Assembly (NCBI GenBank): GCA_947630535.1 | Contig: CANRHZ010000013.1 | Location: 1-44,147, forward strand | Reading direction: 5' to 3' | DNA: 44,147 nucleotides | Origin: Candidatus Gastranaerophilales bacterium | Lineage (GTDB): Bacteria; Cyanobacteriota; Vampirovibrionia; Gastranaerophilales; Gastranaerophilaceae | Shown: positions 16,965-25,013 of the stretch, one piece after another | Position numbering within the stretch: position 1 is the stretch's first letter | Layout of the letters: each line of letters begins with the position of its first letter | Position numbers and translations under genes: made by a program | The notes under the pieces: model-generated | The model's database searches: none | The model's input: the letters and a program-made list of their open reading frames with translations, nothing else | Told to the model about the DNA's origin: nothing

Positions 16965-17004
16965 CTATTTCAAGATAAGGAAAAACGATAAGGAGACAAT
17001 AAAA

Positions 17005-18114
17005 ATGGGTATGGCTGCTTCACAAGCAAGATTTTTATCCCTCACGGCGAGAAAATCTAACGTTGAATATGAAGGTCAGCAAATTAACCAGGAAAGGACG
17101 GCGCTGGCAAATGAAAGCTCTAACCTTTATGCACAGCTTTCTAAAATGGATGTTCCTGCACCTCCAAATACAAGTGATTACTATAAAACTGTTTATTCAT
17201 TCAGCACATCACAACTCAATGCTGAAAAGTTTAATATCACATACACGCTTGATGATATTATGAATACACCTGAAGGACTTAAAGCTTATCTTAGCCATGA
17301 CGTCAACATTTTTGTTAATCAGGCTGCATCCGTAACAGGTAATGCTTACGTTGACCCAAGGTCCAACGAAGAAGGTTTTAGGCTTGGCGATCGTACCGAG
17401 TTTAAGAATTCCGAGGCTTCAACATACGATAGCGCATACAATGTAAACGGCGGCATGTTATCAGGATTATTATTCAATAACGGCCAATATTCACAATCCT
17501 ATGCCATATATCTTGAAAGCGCTACGGACAACAAAAGTACGCTTGATGTTTTAAACGGCGATAATACGGCATCTCAAGATTACGTTCATAAATTCGACGG
17601 CTTAGACGGTGATTATCTTGCATTTATAATGGTTGACGGTGTTAAACATTATCTTACCGTTGACCAATTAACAAAAGATGATAAAAATAATTATCCGAGT
17701 ATTGGTGGTCTTGCAACCGTTAAAAAAACCGAAAAGAGAATATCGGAAGAATTTGATGTTGTTACTTATGAAGAAGCTACAAACGGAAGAAAAACTTCAA
17801 TTACGGTTGCAACAGGCGATAAAGATGCTAACGGTAACCCTGTTCAATACACGTTTGAACTTCAATGCACATCGGTTCAAGACGAAGAAGCATACGAACA
17901 AGCAATGCGTGATTACGAATTTTATCAGGCTCAATATGAAAAAAATGTTACAGACTTAAATGCTAAAACCGAAGCAATTCAACAGAAAGATAAAAGCCTT
18001 GAACTTGAACTTAAACAACTTGATACAGAACAAAATGCAATCGCAACCGAAATGGATGCAGTTACTAAAGTTGTTGAAGATAATGTTGAATCTACATTCA
18101 AAACATTTGCATAA
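17005..18114 (+). CDS. Coiled-ended putative surface or filament protein, paralog B
   Basis: The 369-residue product shares almost its whole first 45 residues (MGMAASQARFLSLTARKSN then VEYEGQQINQ) and last 75 residues (QDEEAYEQAM to ESTFKTFA) with paralog A, while the middle is unrelated or strongly diverged. The C-terminal segment has heptad-like Leu/Glu/Lys patterning (ELELKQLDTEQNAIATEMDAV). AAGGAG precedes the ATG. It has its own sigma28-like promoter. The tandem arrangement and diverged centres suggest duplication followed by selection for different exposed domains. I see no enzyme motif and no Sec signal. It could be an axial-type subunit or a secreted adhesin; family-level function is unknown. 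Confidence 0.7.
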   Translation: MGMAASQARFLSLTARKSNVEYEGQQINQERTALANESSNLYAQLSKMDVPAPPNTSDYYKTVYSFSTSQLNAEKFNITYTLDDIMNTPEGLKAYLSHDVNIFVNQAASVTGNAYVDPRSNEEGFRLGDRTEFKNSEASTYDSAYNVNGGMLSGLLFNNGQYSQSYAIYLESATDNKSTLDVLNGDNTASQDYVHKFDGLDGDYLAFIMVDGVKHYLTVDQLTKDDKNNYPSIGGLATVKKTEKRISEEFDVVTYEEATNGRKTSITVATGDKDANGNPVQYTFELQCTSVQDEEAYEQAMRDYEFYQAQYEKNVTDLNAKTEAIQQKDKSLELELKQLDTEQNAIATEMDAVTKVVEDNVESTFKTFA

Positions 18115-18144
18115 AATAAAATTGACTTATCGTTTTTTATCATT

Positions 18145-18184
18145 AATAACCCTAATGAAAGCTTATTTCTTTAGGGTTATTTTG
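18145..18184 (+). terminator. Probable terminator after paralog B
   Basis: An 11-bp stem (AATAACCCTAA 18145-18155, TTAGGGTTATT 18171-18181) with a 15-nt loop and a short T-rich tail. The weak tail may let transcription continue into the 18264 gene. Confidence 0.6.
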
Positions 18185-18263
18185 TATCCTGTATTCGGTT
18201 GATTTTAATTTAAGCGATAAGGATTAAAATAATATTGGTTAGTACTGTTAAAAGGGTAATTAT

Positions 18264-19076
18264 ATGTCTTACAAAAATGACCATGAGTTGGTTATTGCAA
18301 ATAAATTCAGTGCGGCAAGCTCCCTTGCTAAGTCTGAATTATATGAAACTTATGACAGACTTCGTGATATAACGGTTTCAGGTTCTACTGCAAACGGTTC
18401 GGGGTTTGGTACCGTTGGCGGTTTTCTCTGGCAGCTGGCAAGCATGTTTTCACCGTCCTCATTTTCGCCTCTTTTTGGCGGCAATTCCATGATGAATATC
18501 CCCGGAACCTCATACTGGTCACCTGTTACAGGTGCTACATCATCTTTTTACGGTGCAAACAATTCTTTTGGTATAGGTTCTGTCGGTAATTATTCAGGAT
18601 TTCCATCTGGTGCGGCTCCTGCGTCATGGGGATTAGGTACTATAACGGGAGGTGCCGCAGGTGTTCCTACGGGATACGCAACAAGTGCATCAACCATAGC
18701 AGGCTTATCGTCTGCTGCATACGGCCTTGGGCTTGCAAGTACGGGATTTAATTTTGGTGAAACAGTAATACTGCCAACCGCAGGAATAATATCTGGCTTG
18801 GGCGGATTGATGCAATCTTTGGCACCTTATCTTGGAACTTCTGGATTAGCCGCTATTATTGCAGGCAACTTATTTGAAGGTACAGGCTCTGCCGCTCTGA
18901 GTGCTTATCAAAACCTGACAGGCAGAGTTACAACCAACGCTGATGCAATACTTTCCAATAAAGTAAGAAATATTGAAACGGTTGTTAAAATGCTTGATAC
19001 ACAGGCTGATATTGTAAGACAATCACTTAAAGACGGTATTGAAAGCGATAATGATGCTATTCAGGATATTAGTTAA
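18264..19076 (+). CDS. Gly/Ser/Ala-rich protein with helical ends, unknown function
   Basis: The 270-residue product has a charged helical start (about 1-38, MSYKNDHELVIANKF), a long low-complexity centre rich in Gly, Ser, Ala, Phe and Tyr (about 40-215) with moderately hydrophobic stretches, and a charged helical end (about 222-270, KVRNIETVVKMLDTQADIV). No Sec signal or enzyme motif is visible. AGGG seven bases before the ATG supports the start. I see no good sigma28-like promoter; an AGCGATAA sequence at 18223 lacks a matching -35. It lies between the paralogs and the two small genes and may be read through from paralog B. A structural or secreted role is inferred from context only. Confidence 0.6.
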   Translation: MSYKNDHELVIANKFSAASSLAKSELYETYDRLRDITVSGSTANGSGFGTVGGFLWQLASMFSPSSFSPLFGGNSMMNIPGTSYWSPVTGATSSFYGANNSFGIGSVGNYSGFPSGAAPASWGLGTITGGAAGVPTGYATSASTIAGLSSAAYGLGLASTGFNFGETVILPTAGIISGLGGLMQSLAPYLGTSGLAAIIAGNLFEGTGSAALSAYQNLTGRVTTNADAILSNKVRNIETVVKMLDTQADIVRQSLKDGIESDNDAIQDIS

Positions 19077-19109
19077 TTTATTAACATTTGTAACAAAACT
19101 TATTTATAT

Positions 19110-19137
19110 TAAAGAAGGCAGATTTTTCATCCGTTAT
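19110..19137 (+). promoter_or_regulatory. Possible sigma28-like promoter for the 19257-19852 genes
   Basis: TAAAGAAG (19110-19117), 12 bases, TCCGTTAT (19130-19137), again a 16-base gap after TAAA, but with two departures in the -10 box. A TATAAT at 19135 overlaps, so sigma70 use is also possible. It is 119 bp from the GTG start. Confidence 0.4.
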
Positions 19138-19166
19138 AATTTTTAAAGGTTGAGAAATCTGTTTTC
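19119..19166 (+). terminator. Possible terminator after the Gly-rich gene
   Basis: CAGATTTTTCA (19119-19129) can pair with TGAGAAATCTG (19151-19161), 11 bp with one G-U, followed by TTTTC. The large loop holds the possible promoter elements above, so the hairpin could instead be regulatory. Confidence 0.4.
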
Positions 19167-19223
19167 ATATTTCTTAATATTACCCTTAATTTAGCAATTT
19201 TTTTACCGTTTTCGTTTTTATAT

Positions 19224-19242
19224 GGTTAGGTTTACCCTAACC
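19224..19242 (+). promoter_or_regulatory. Hairpin directly before the ribosome-binding site of the 19257 gene
   Basis: A perfect 7-bp inverted repeat (GGTTAGG 19224-19230, CCTAACC 19236-19242) with loop TTTAC ends three bases before AGGAG. In the mRNA it would stand next to the Shine-Dalgarno sequence; no T run follows, so it is not a terminator. It may be an operator or a translation-affecting stem. Confidence 0.45.
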
Positions 19243-19256
19243 AAAGGAGTAAGCCG

Positions 19257-19526
19257 GTGCATGAAGTGATTTCTGCAAACATACAGAGAATAAAAAATTT
19301 CTTAACTTACACCAAGAATTATTTTGTTCGCCATAATCCGATAAAGGCTTTTCTTGATGATTCTGCCAAATCTATTAAAGAATTGCTTTCAATCAGAAAG
19401 AAGCAGAAATTGGTCAAGTACCGTTTGAATTACCAGATTGGTAAGCTCAAACAAATGGAAAAACTGATTGCGGCAAACAACGATCACGTTTTTCTCAGGG
19501 GCAGAAAATTTAACGAAACAAGGTAA
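19257..19526 (+). CDS. Small basic helical protein, unknown function
   Basis: The 89-residue product starts at GTG 19257, supported by AGGAG seven bases upstream. It is strongly basic and predicted mostly helical (SIRKKQKLVKYRLNYQIGKL), without signal peptide or membrane segment. I recognise no family. It ends two bases before the 107-residue gene at 19529, so the two are translationally linked. Size, charge and helix content would fit an export chaperone or adaptor for the neighbouring coiled proteins, but there is no direct evidence. Confidence 0.6.
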   Translation: MHEVISANIQRIKNFLTYTKNYFVRHNPIKAFLDDSAKSIKELLSIRKKQKLVKYRLNYQIGKLKQMEKLIAANNDHVFLRGRKFNETR

Positions 19527-19528
19527 AA

Positions 19529-19852
19529 ATGGGTCTTTTAATTGCAATAGCAAGAAAAGTTCAATTAAACAGTTTGCGCTTTGAAATGGAGCACAAACAA
19601 ATTCTTATTTCTCGTGCAAAAACCGACCTTGCATCAAAGATTTCTGATTATCAAATGATGCAAAATGATTACGATACCGATTCACCCGAATACAAAACAT
19701 TTAACCAAAGAATTGAAAGGTTAAATGAAGTAGATAAAAGGCTTCAAGAACAGTTAACAAAAATCCAAACTCAATTGCAGCTTATTGAGGCAGAATATTC
19801 GGGAATTGATCAAATGATTCAATCGAATATTCAAACAATGTATGCTCACTAG
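19529..19852 (+). CDS. Short coiled-coil protein resembling the ends of the paralog family
   Basis: The 107-residue product looks like the two conserved ends of the 15513/17005 proteins joined without the variable middle. The N-terminus MGLLIAIARKVQLNSLRFEMEHKQ parallels MGMAASQARFLSLTARKSN. The C-terminus, from EVDKRLQEQLTKIQTQL to IDQMIQSNIQTMYAH, parallels their last 50 residues. Similarity is low and rests on spacing and residue type, so I treat kinship as likely rather than shown. It would form a long helical hairpin. AGG within the previous gene's end serves as ribosome-binding site, and a strong terminator follows. Confidence 0.65.
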   Translation: MGLLIAIARKVQLNSLRFEMEHKQILISRAKTDLASKISDYQMMQNDYDTDSPEYKTFNQRIERLNEVDKRLQEQLTKIQTQLQLIEAEYSGIDQMIQSNIQTMYAH

Positions 19853-19853
19853 T

Positions 19854-19881
19854 AAAAAGACCTTAACATAAGGTCTTTTTT
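19854..19881. terminator. Bidirectional terminator between convergent genes
   Basis: A 12-bp perfect stem (AAAAAGACCTTA 19854-19865, TAAGGTCTTTTT 19869-19880) with an ACA triloop, A-rich on the left and T-rich on the right. It can end transcripts from both the 19529 gene and the opposing GerMN gene. Confidence 0.9.
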
Positions 19882-19884
19882 AGT

Positions 19885-20448
19885 TTAAAAATTAAGTTTT
19901 TCCTCGTTTAAAGGTTGTTCAACATACAATCCTTCACCCCCCAAGTATTCAACCTTTGTTCCTTCAATGTAAAGGTATATGGGTTTATTTTTTGAGTATA
20001 AATTTACGGTTTTTACAAGTTGAATAAGTCTTGATTGTATGGATTGCGTGCCTCCGCCGTCTTGAAACTCTTTTGAGAGATTAATTGCAATAGAATCGGC
20101 ATTTTCTCTAAAGGACAAAAGTCTTGTGCCTTTGGGTATTTCCGTATAATGTCCTTCGAGTCTTTCATCTCTTTTGGAACCTGAAATAAGTTCATTTAGC
20201 GCATTTTTAAGGCTATTTTCCTTTGCTTTTCTTTTTGTGAGGACAGGCTTATTATTTGAATCAATCAAATAAAAAGATACTTCTTCAACCTTATTTGTTT
20301 CCTGTTTGTTTTCAACCGCCTCATGAAAAGCGGATTGGCCGTTTGGAAGCAAGTTTGGCGAATAACTTTCTTTACCTATAAATGTATAAATAAAATAAGC
20401 CATACAAATCATTAAGGTTATTATAAAAGTTCTGATAAATATTCCCAT
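19885..20448 (-). CDS. Membrane-anchored GerMN-domain protein
   Basis: The 187-residue product has an N-terminal membrane anchor (about residues 4-24) and then a GerMN domain (about 55-175). Its typical landmarks are FYLIDSNNKPVLTKRKA, NALNELISGSKRDER, IPKGTRLLSF, AINLSKEFQDGGGTQSIQSRLIQLVKT and IYLYIEGTKVEYLGGEG. GerMN domains occur in envelope or spore-coat-associated lipoproteins; here the anchor lacks a lipobox. It begins nine bases after truB, with AAGGGGC as ribosome-binding site, and is the last gene of the infB-rbfA-truB run. Confidence 0.82.
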   Translation of the reverse strand: MGIFIRTFIITLMICMAYFIYTFIGKESYSPNLLPNGQSAFHEAVENKQETNKVEEVSFYLIDSNNKPVLTKRKAKENSLKNALNELISGSKRDERLEGHYTEIPKGTRLLSFRENADSIAINLSKEFQDGGGTQSIQSRLIQLVKTVNLYSKNKPIYLYIEGTKVEYLGGEGLYVEQPLNEEKLNF

Positions 20449-20457
20449 ATTTGCCCC

Positions 20458-21318
20458 TTATATAAAGTTTTTTTCAACCTTTATTATATTATCTGCAATT
20501 TTTGCAATTGATACAAGTTTGTTATTATACGTCAACATAATTAAACCATCTTTTGTGTTATCTTTTGTCTTAATTTTGTTTCCGTTTTTTATTAAATTGT
20601 ATTCTTCATTATTCAGTTTTGTTTCAGGCAGGTTGATTACATCTTTGGGGTTAATTTTATCTTTATTTATATCGACATCATCCGTTTTTATTGAGTTTGC
20701 AATTTCGAAGTTTCCTGCTTTTGTTCTGGTGAGCTTGGTTAAGTAGGCATCCGTATTTAATTTGTTTGCAATGTCTTTAGCAAGCGTTCTTATGTACGTA
20801 CCTTTAGAGCAAAATACTTTTATTGTTGCCATATTATGGTCAAAATCCAATAATTCAATATTATAAATTTTAACCTTTCTTTTTGGAGGCGTTATTTTTA
20901 TATCGGGATTTTTCCTTACTTCATCACACAGTTTTTTTCCGTTGACTTTAATTGCGCTATATAGTGGGGGGATTTGTTCAATTTCGCCTAAAAAATCTTT
21001 TAATACGGTTATTAATTCTTCCTTACCGAATTTAGGCTCATCTACCTTTGTAATTTCACCTTCCATATCCAGTGTGGTTGATTTATAGCCGAATTTAATT
21101 TGTGCTATGTATTCTTTATCCGAATTCAGATATTCAATCAGTCTTGAAGCGCTTCCCGCTCCCACTTGCATAACCCCGTCAGCCATAGGATCAAGAGTGC
21201 CCGAGTGTCCGATTTTTTTTATATTAAGCTTTTTTCTTAATTTATAAATAACATCAAAAGAGGTAATTCCCTTTGGTTTATAAATATTTAAAAAACAAAA
21301 AGGAATATTTTCGTCCAC
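20458..21318 (-). CDS. truB: tRNA pseudouridine-55 synthase
   Basis: The 286-residue product shows YKPKGITSFDVI (13-24), GHSGTLDPMADGV with the catalytic Asp43, KEYIAQIKFGYKSTTLD, PPLYSAIKVNGKKL and SKGTYIRTLAKDI, all TruB hallmarks. It isomerises U55 in the T loop of tRNAs. A short C-terminal PUA-like part is present (about 225-286). It follows rbfA by two bases, the usual infB-rbfA-truB order. Confidence 0.97.
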   Translation of the reverse strand: MDENIPFCFLNIYKPKGITSFDVIYKLRKKLNIKKIGHSGTLDPMADGVMQVGAGSASRLIEYLNSDKEYIAQIKFGYKSTTLDMEGEITKVDEPKFGKEELITVLKDFLGEIEQIPPLYSAIKVNGKKLCDEVRKNPDIKITPPKRKVKIYNIELLDFDHNMATIKVFCSKGTYIRTLAKDIANKLNTDAYLTKLTRTKAGNFEIANSIKTDDVDINKDKINPKDVINLPETKLNNEEYNLIKNGNKIKTKDNTKDGLIMLTYNNKLVSIAKIADNIIKVEKNFI

Positions 21319-21320
21319 TT

Positions 21321-21671
21321 TTATATTTCGCCTTTAGAAATTTTATCTATCAAGTTTGATATTCTTGCCCCACGCTCTATAGAGTCATCTAAAATAAAAT
21401 TGAGTTCGGGGGTAAGTCTTAATCTGACTCTTTTACCTATTTCGTATCTGATTTTGGGGGTGTTTTTTTTAATTATTTCCTGCACTTCATCTTTTTTGTC
21501 TTTATCCCCTAAAAAACTGTAAAAGACTTTGGCATAAGAATTGTCATGAGAAACTTCAACGTCTGTTACGGAAATAAATCCTGTGAGTTTAGGGTCATTA
21601 ATATCTTTTAAAATTATGTCTGAAATTTCTTTCATGAGGGTCTTTCTGACCCGTTCATTTCTTAAGCTCAT
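21321..21671 (-). CDS. rbfA: 30S ribosome-binding factor A
   Basis: The 116-residue product matches RbfA over its full length: MSLRNERVRKTLMKEISDII at the start, DPKLTGFISVTDVEVSHDNSYAKVFYSF in the KH-like core and RYEIGKRVRLRLTPELNFILDDS near the end. It assists late 30S maturation. It lies between infB (21 bp) and truB (2 bp). Confidence 0.96.
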   Translation of the reverse strand: MSLRNERVRKTLMKEISDIILKDINDPKLTGFISVTDVEVSHDNSYAKVFYSFLGDKDKKDEVQEIIKKNTPKIRYEIGKRVRLRLTPELNFILDDSIERGARISNLIDKISKGEI

Positions 21672-21692
21672 AAAATGCCCCTTATAACAGTT

Positions 21693-24227
21693 TTATTCTA
21701 AAGTGCTTCTTTCAACTTCTTTTGTGGTTGAAACCTCAATAATATCTCCAACCTGTATGTCATTAAATTTGAAAAATGATATACCGCACTCAAAGCCTGT
21801 TTGGACCTCTTTAACGTCATCTTTAAAGCGTTTTAATTGGTCGATTTCTCCCTTGAACACTTCAATGCCATCTCTCATAACAACTGCTTGTTTGGAGCGA
21901 ACAATTTTTCCTTCGGTTACGTAACAACCCGCTATTCTTGTTGTTTTACCTATCGTAAACACCTGTCTTACTTCGGCTTTACCCAGTTCAACTTCTTCAA
22001 TAACGGGAGAAAGAAGCGAGAGCATTGTTTTTTCAATATCTTCCAATACCTGATAAATTATATCGTACTTTTTAATTTTTACACCTTCACGCTCGGCAGC
22101 GTTAAGCGCATTTATATCCTCTTTAACCGTAAAGCCAAGTATTATGGCATCGGATGCTGATGCCAACATAACGTCCGCTTCTGAAATGTCGCCAACACCG
22201 ACATGAATGATTTTTGGTATGATTTTTGAGGATTTTAGGTTTTGGATAGCCTGAGATACGGCTTCAGCAGAACCGTTTGTATTTGCTTTTATTATCAAAT
22301 TAAGATTTTTGATTTCATCATTTGAAAGTGTTTCTTTTGTAACATGAGAAACCGCCATAGCTTCAAGTCTTGTTATTCTTTCTTTTTGTTTTCGTTCGTT
22401 GACTATTTGCTTCATTTCTCTTTCGTTTTTAACGGCTTCAAGTCTGTCACCGGCCTGCGGGACTTCATTTAACCCTAATATTTCAACAGGAGTAGAAGGC
22501 CCCGCAATTTTTATTCTTCTGCCCGAATCGTCAATAAGGGCTCTTGCTTTACCGCCAACATTGCCAACAACCACGGAATCTCCCACATGTAAAGTTCCGT
22601 TTTGAATTAAAATGTGCGCAACAGGCCCCTTTCCTTTATCAAGATTGGCTTCAATAACTATGCCCATAGCAGGACAATCTTCAACGGCTTTTAATTCCTG
22701 CATATCAGCAACAAGAAGAATATATTCAAGTAATTCGTCTATCCCCTTCCCTTGAAGTGCAGAAACCGGAACACAAATTGTTTGTCCGCCCCATGCCTCA
22801 GGTACAAGACCGTATTCTGTGAGCTGCTGAAGTACTTTATCGGGGTTTGCATCAGGCTTATCAATTTTATTTACCGCAACAATAATTGGCACTTCTGCCG
22901 ATTTGGCATGATTAATAGCTTCAATTGTCTGTGGCATAACACCGTCATCAGCCGCAACCACAAGTATTGCAATATCGGTTGATTGAGCTCCCCTTGCTCT
23001 CATTTGGGTAAAGGCTTCATGGCCGGGGGTATCTATAAATACAATTTTTTGATTATTTAAATGAACGGTGTATGCACCGATTGATTGGGTTATTCCGCCG
23101 ACTTCGGTCGATACGATTTTGTGTTTGGAAGCTCTTATTGAATCAAGAAGGGTAGTTTTACCGTGGTCAACATGTCCCATTATGGTAACAACGGGCGCTC
23201 TTTTTACAAGTTTACTTTCATCGGCATTTTCTATAATTTTTGAAACTTCTTCTTTTTCAATTTCTTCTTCTATAAATGAATCTAAATCTTCAGATAAGAC
23301 TTCTATTTCAAAGTGTTCCGCAACTTTTGTAGCCGTTTCAACATCTATTGGGGAATTTACGGTTACAAGTATTTTTTGCATCATTAAAAATTTAATAATA
23401 TCGGCAGATGATTTTCTGATTTTTTCGGATAATTCGTTAATCGTCATGGGGCGGTTAATAACAACCTGAGTAATATCTTCAAGTTGTGCGGTTGTTTGAG
23501 TGTGCTTTTTATGTTTTTGTTGTACTGCCTTTTCAAGGCTTATTCTTTCCTGTTCTTCTTCTTTATTTTTATAAGCCTTTTCTTTTTTCTTTTTCTTATT
23601 TCTCATATTCTGGTTTTGATATATGTCTTGAGAAATAATGTGCCTAACGATAGGAGCCCTGTTTTGCTCTTTATCGTTATTTTTTTCCTTACTCTTTTTT
23701 TCTTTCTCTTTTTCTTTCGGTTCAGATTCTTTTTCTGATTTATTGGTATCAACAGGTTTTTTCCCGAAGTTTTTCTTAATCATAGACGGAATATCGGGAG
23801 TTCTTTGAATTTCCTCTTTGGGTTTTTGGGGTTTTATTTCGTTAGTTTCTTTATTATTTTCTTCGTTTTTTATAACTGTTTTAACCGGCGCAGGACGAAC
23901 AATCTCGAGTTTGGATTTGAGTTTTGGTTGCTCGATAATTTTTATTTGGGGTTCTTTGGCTTCTTTTTCCTCTTGTTTTTGCGTTTGTTCAACTGTTTGA
24001 GGCGGATTTGCTTCTTCTTTTTTTTCTTTTGCTTTTTTAATGATAAATGCCTTTGGTTTAACCTTTTTTTCTTCGGGCTTTTGCAAAAGTGCTTTTATTT
24101 TGGAAACGGCTTCAGGCATAACGCTTGCACTGTGGGATTTAAATTTAATGCCAAGCTCGGCTTCGACACGTGTCATAAGCTCTTTTGGTGCTAATTTTAA
24201 TTCGTCTGCAAGTTCGTATACTCTCAT
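21693..24227 (-). CDS. infB: Translation initiation factor IF-2
   Basis: The 844-residue product has an N-terminal IF2-N helix bundle, then a low-complexity Lys/Glu-rich linker (about 50-245), a second IF2-N domain and the GTPase domain: GHVDHGKTT from residue 351, DTPGHE near 402, NKID near 456. Domains II to IV follow. It delivers fMet-tRNA to the 30S subunit. The charged linker explains the long phenylalanine-rich open frames on the other strand, which are not genes. nusA and rimP, often upstream, are absent here; mgtC lies there instead, 66 bp away. Confidence 0.97.
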   Translation of the reverse strand: MRVYELADELKLAPKELMTRVEAELGIKFKSHSASVMPEAVSKIKALLQKPEEKKVKPKAFIIKKAKEKKEEANPPQTVEQTQKQEEKEAKEPQIKIIEQPKLKSKLEIVRPAPVKTVIKNEENNKETNEIKPQKPKEEIQRTPDIPSMIKKNFGKKPVDTNKSEKESEPKEKEKEKKSKEKNNDKEQNRAPIVRHIISQDIYQNQNMRNKKKKKEKAYKNKEEEQERISLEKAVQQKHKKHTQTTAQLEDITQVVINRPMTINELSEKIRKSSADIIKFLMMQKILVTVNSPIDVETATKVAEHFEIEVLSEDLDSFIEEEIEKEEVSKIIENADESKLVKRAPVVTIMGHVDHGKTTLLDSIRASKHKIVSTEVGGITQSIGAYTVHLNNQKIVFIDTPGHEAFTQMRARGAQSTDIAILVVAADDGVMPQTIEAINHAKSAEVPIIVAVNKIDKPDANPDKVLQQLTEYGLVPEAWGGQTICVPVSALQGKGIDELLEYILLVADMQELKAVEDCPAMGIVIEANLDKGKGPVAHILIQNGTLHVGDSVVVGNVGGKARALIDDSGRRIKIAGPSTPVEILGLNEVPQAGDRLEAVKNEREMKQIVNERKQKERITRLEAMAVSHVTKETLSNDEIKNLNLIIKANTNGSAEAVSQAIQNLKSSKIIPKIIHVGVGDISEADVMLASASDAIILGFTVKEDINALNAAEREGVKIKKYDIIYQVLEDIEKTMLSLLSPVIEEVELGKAEVRQVFTIGKTTRIAGCYVTEGKIVRSKQAVVMRDGIEVFKGEIDQLKRFKDDVKEVQTGFECGISFFKFNDIQVGDIIEVSTTKEVERSTLE

Positions 24228-24293
24228 TTACTTTGATTTCCTTATTAATTTTAATTTAGCACAAAGCAAAATATTAGTACAGTCTTTATATTT

Positions 24294-25010
24294 TTATTCA
24301 TAAATTTCTTGAATATCAATTTTTTTAATATATGGAATTTCTTTAAAAATATTATTTATGGTAACAAGATTTTTTCTTGTTGTGACAAGGAGTTTAATGA
24401 CAAATTCATTATCACTTCCTATTCTTTTTTCAATTTTGGTTATGTTTTTAAAGTGCTCATCAATTATTTTGTTAACGTTATCTATTTCTAAAATATCGCA
24501 AGATATATTTACTTTTACATTTCTATACTTTTTGAGATGATCGGATAATACCTTTTTTTCAAATTTTCTTATAACAATTAAAACTACAAGCGTTAAAAGG
24601 GTTGCTAAGGTTGCAATCGAATATAAACCGCACCCGCATGACATGCCGATTGCGGCAGCCATCCAGAGAGTTGCAGCCGTTGTTATACCAAGAACATTTG
24701 AACCGTTTCGCATAATTGTACCGGCACCAATAAAACCTATACCGGTAATTATTTGCGCACCTATTCTTGCAGGGTCATTTACCCCGGAAAACCCTTCCAT
24801 AACATGCATTTTAAAGCCATATAACGATAAAAGTGTGAATACGCATGCGCCAGCGCAAACAAGAATATGAGTTCTAAGCCCTGCAACCTTTCCCGTCAAC
24901 TCTCTTTCAATCCCAAGCAATGATGCAAGAAAGATTGATGCAATAAGTCTTGCAAAGATAATAACGTAAAAGCCGCTATTTTGTGCCATCATATTATAAA
25001 TGTTTTCCAT
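24294..25010 (-). CDS. mgtC: MgtC/SapB family membrane protein
   Basis: The 238-residue product has the MgtC N-terminal membrane domain: ARLIASIFLASLLGIERELTGKVAGLRTHILVCAGA (about 21-56), PARIGAQIITGIGFIGAGTIMR (about 80-101) and three further helices to about residue 150. An ACT-like cytoplasmic C-terminal domain follows. MgtC homologues affect magnesium homeostasis and intracellular survival in pathogens; in others the role is unclear. It starts three bases after the oppC-like stop, with GGAAG as ribosome-binding site, so it is coupled to the permease genes. Confidence 0.88.
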   Translation of the reverse strand: MENIYNMMAQNSGFYVIIFARLIASIFLASLLGIERELTGKVAGLRTHILVCAGACVFTLLSLYGFKMHVMEGFSGVNDPARIGAQIITGIGFIGAGTIMRNGSNVLGITTAATLWMAAAIGMSCGCGLYSIATLATLLTLVVLIVIRKFEKKVLSDHLKKYRNVKVNISCDILEIDNVNKIIDEHFKNITKIEKRIGSDNEFVIKLLVTTRKNLVTINNIFKEIPYIKKIDIQEIYE

Positions 25011-25013
25011 AGT

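Noticed and set aside
18223-18230. Sigma28-like box AGCGATAA before the Gly-rich gene
   Set aside because: There is no TAAA at the 15-16 base distance seen at the other sites.
23484-24303. Phe-rich frames antisense to infB (23484-23738, 23805-24194, 24040-24303)
   Set aside because: They mirror the Lys/Glu-rich linker of IF-2 on the opposite strand and have no starts or context of their own.
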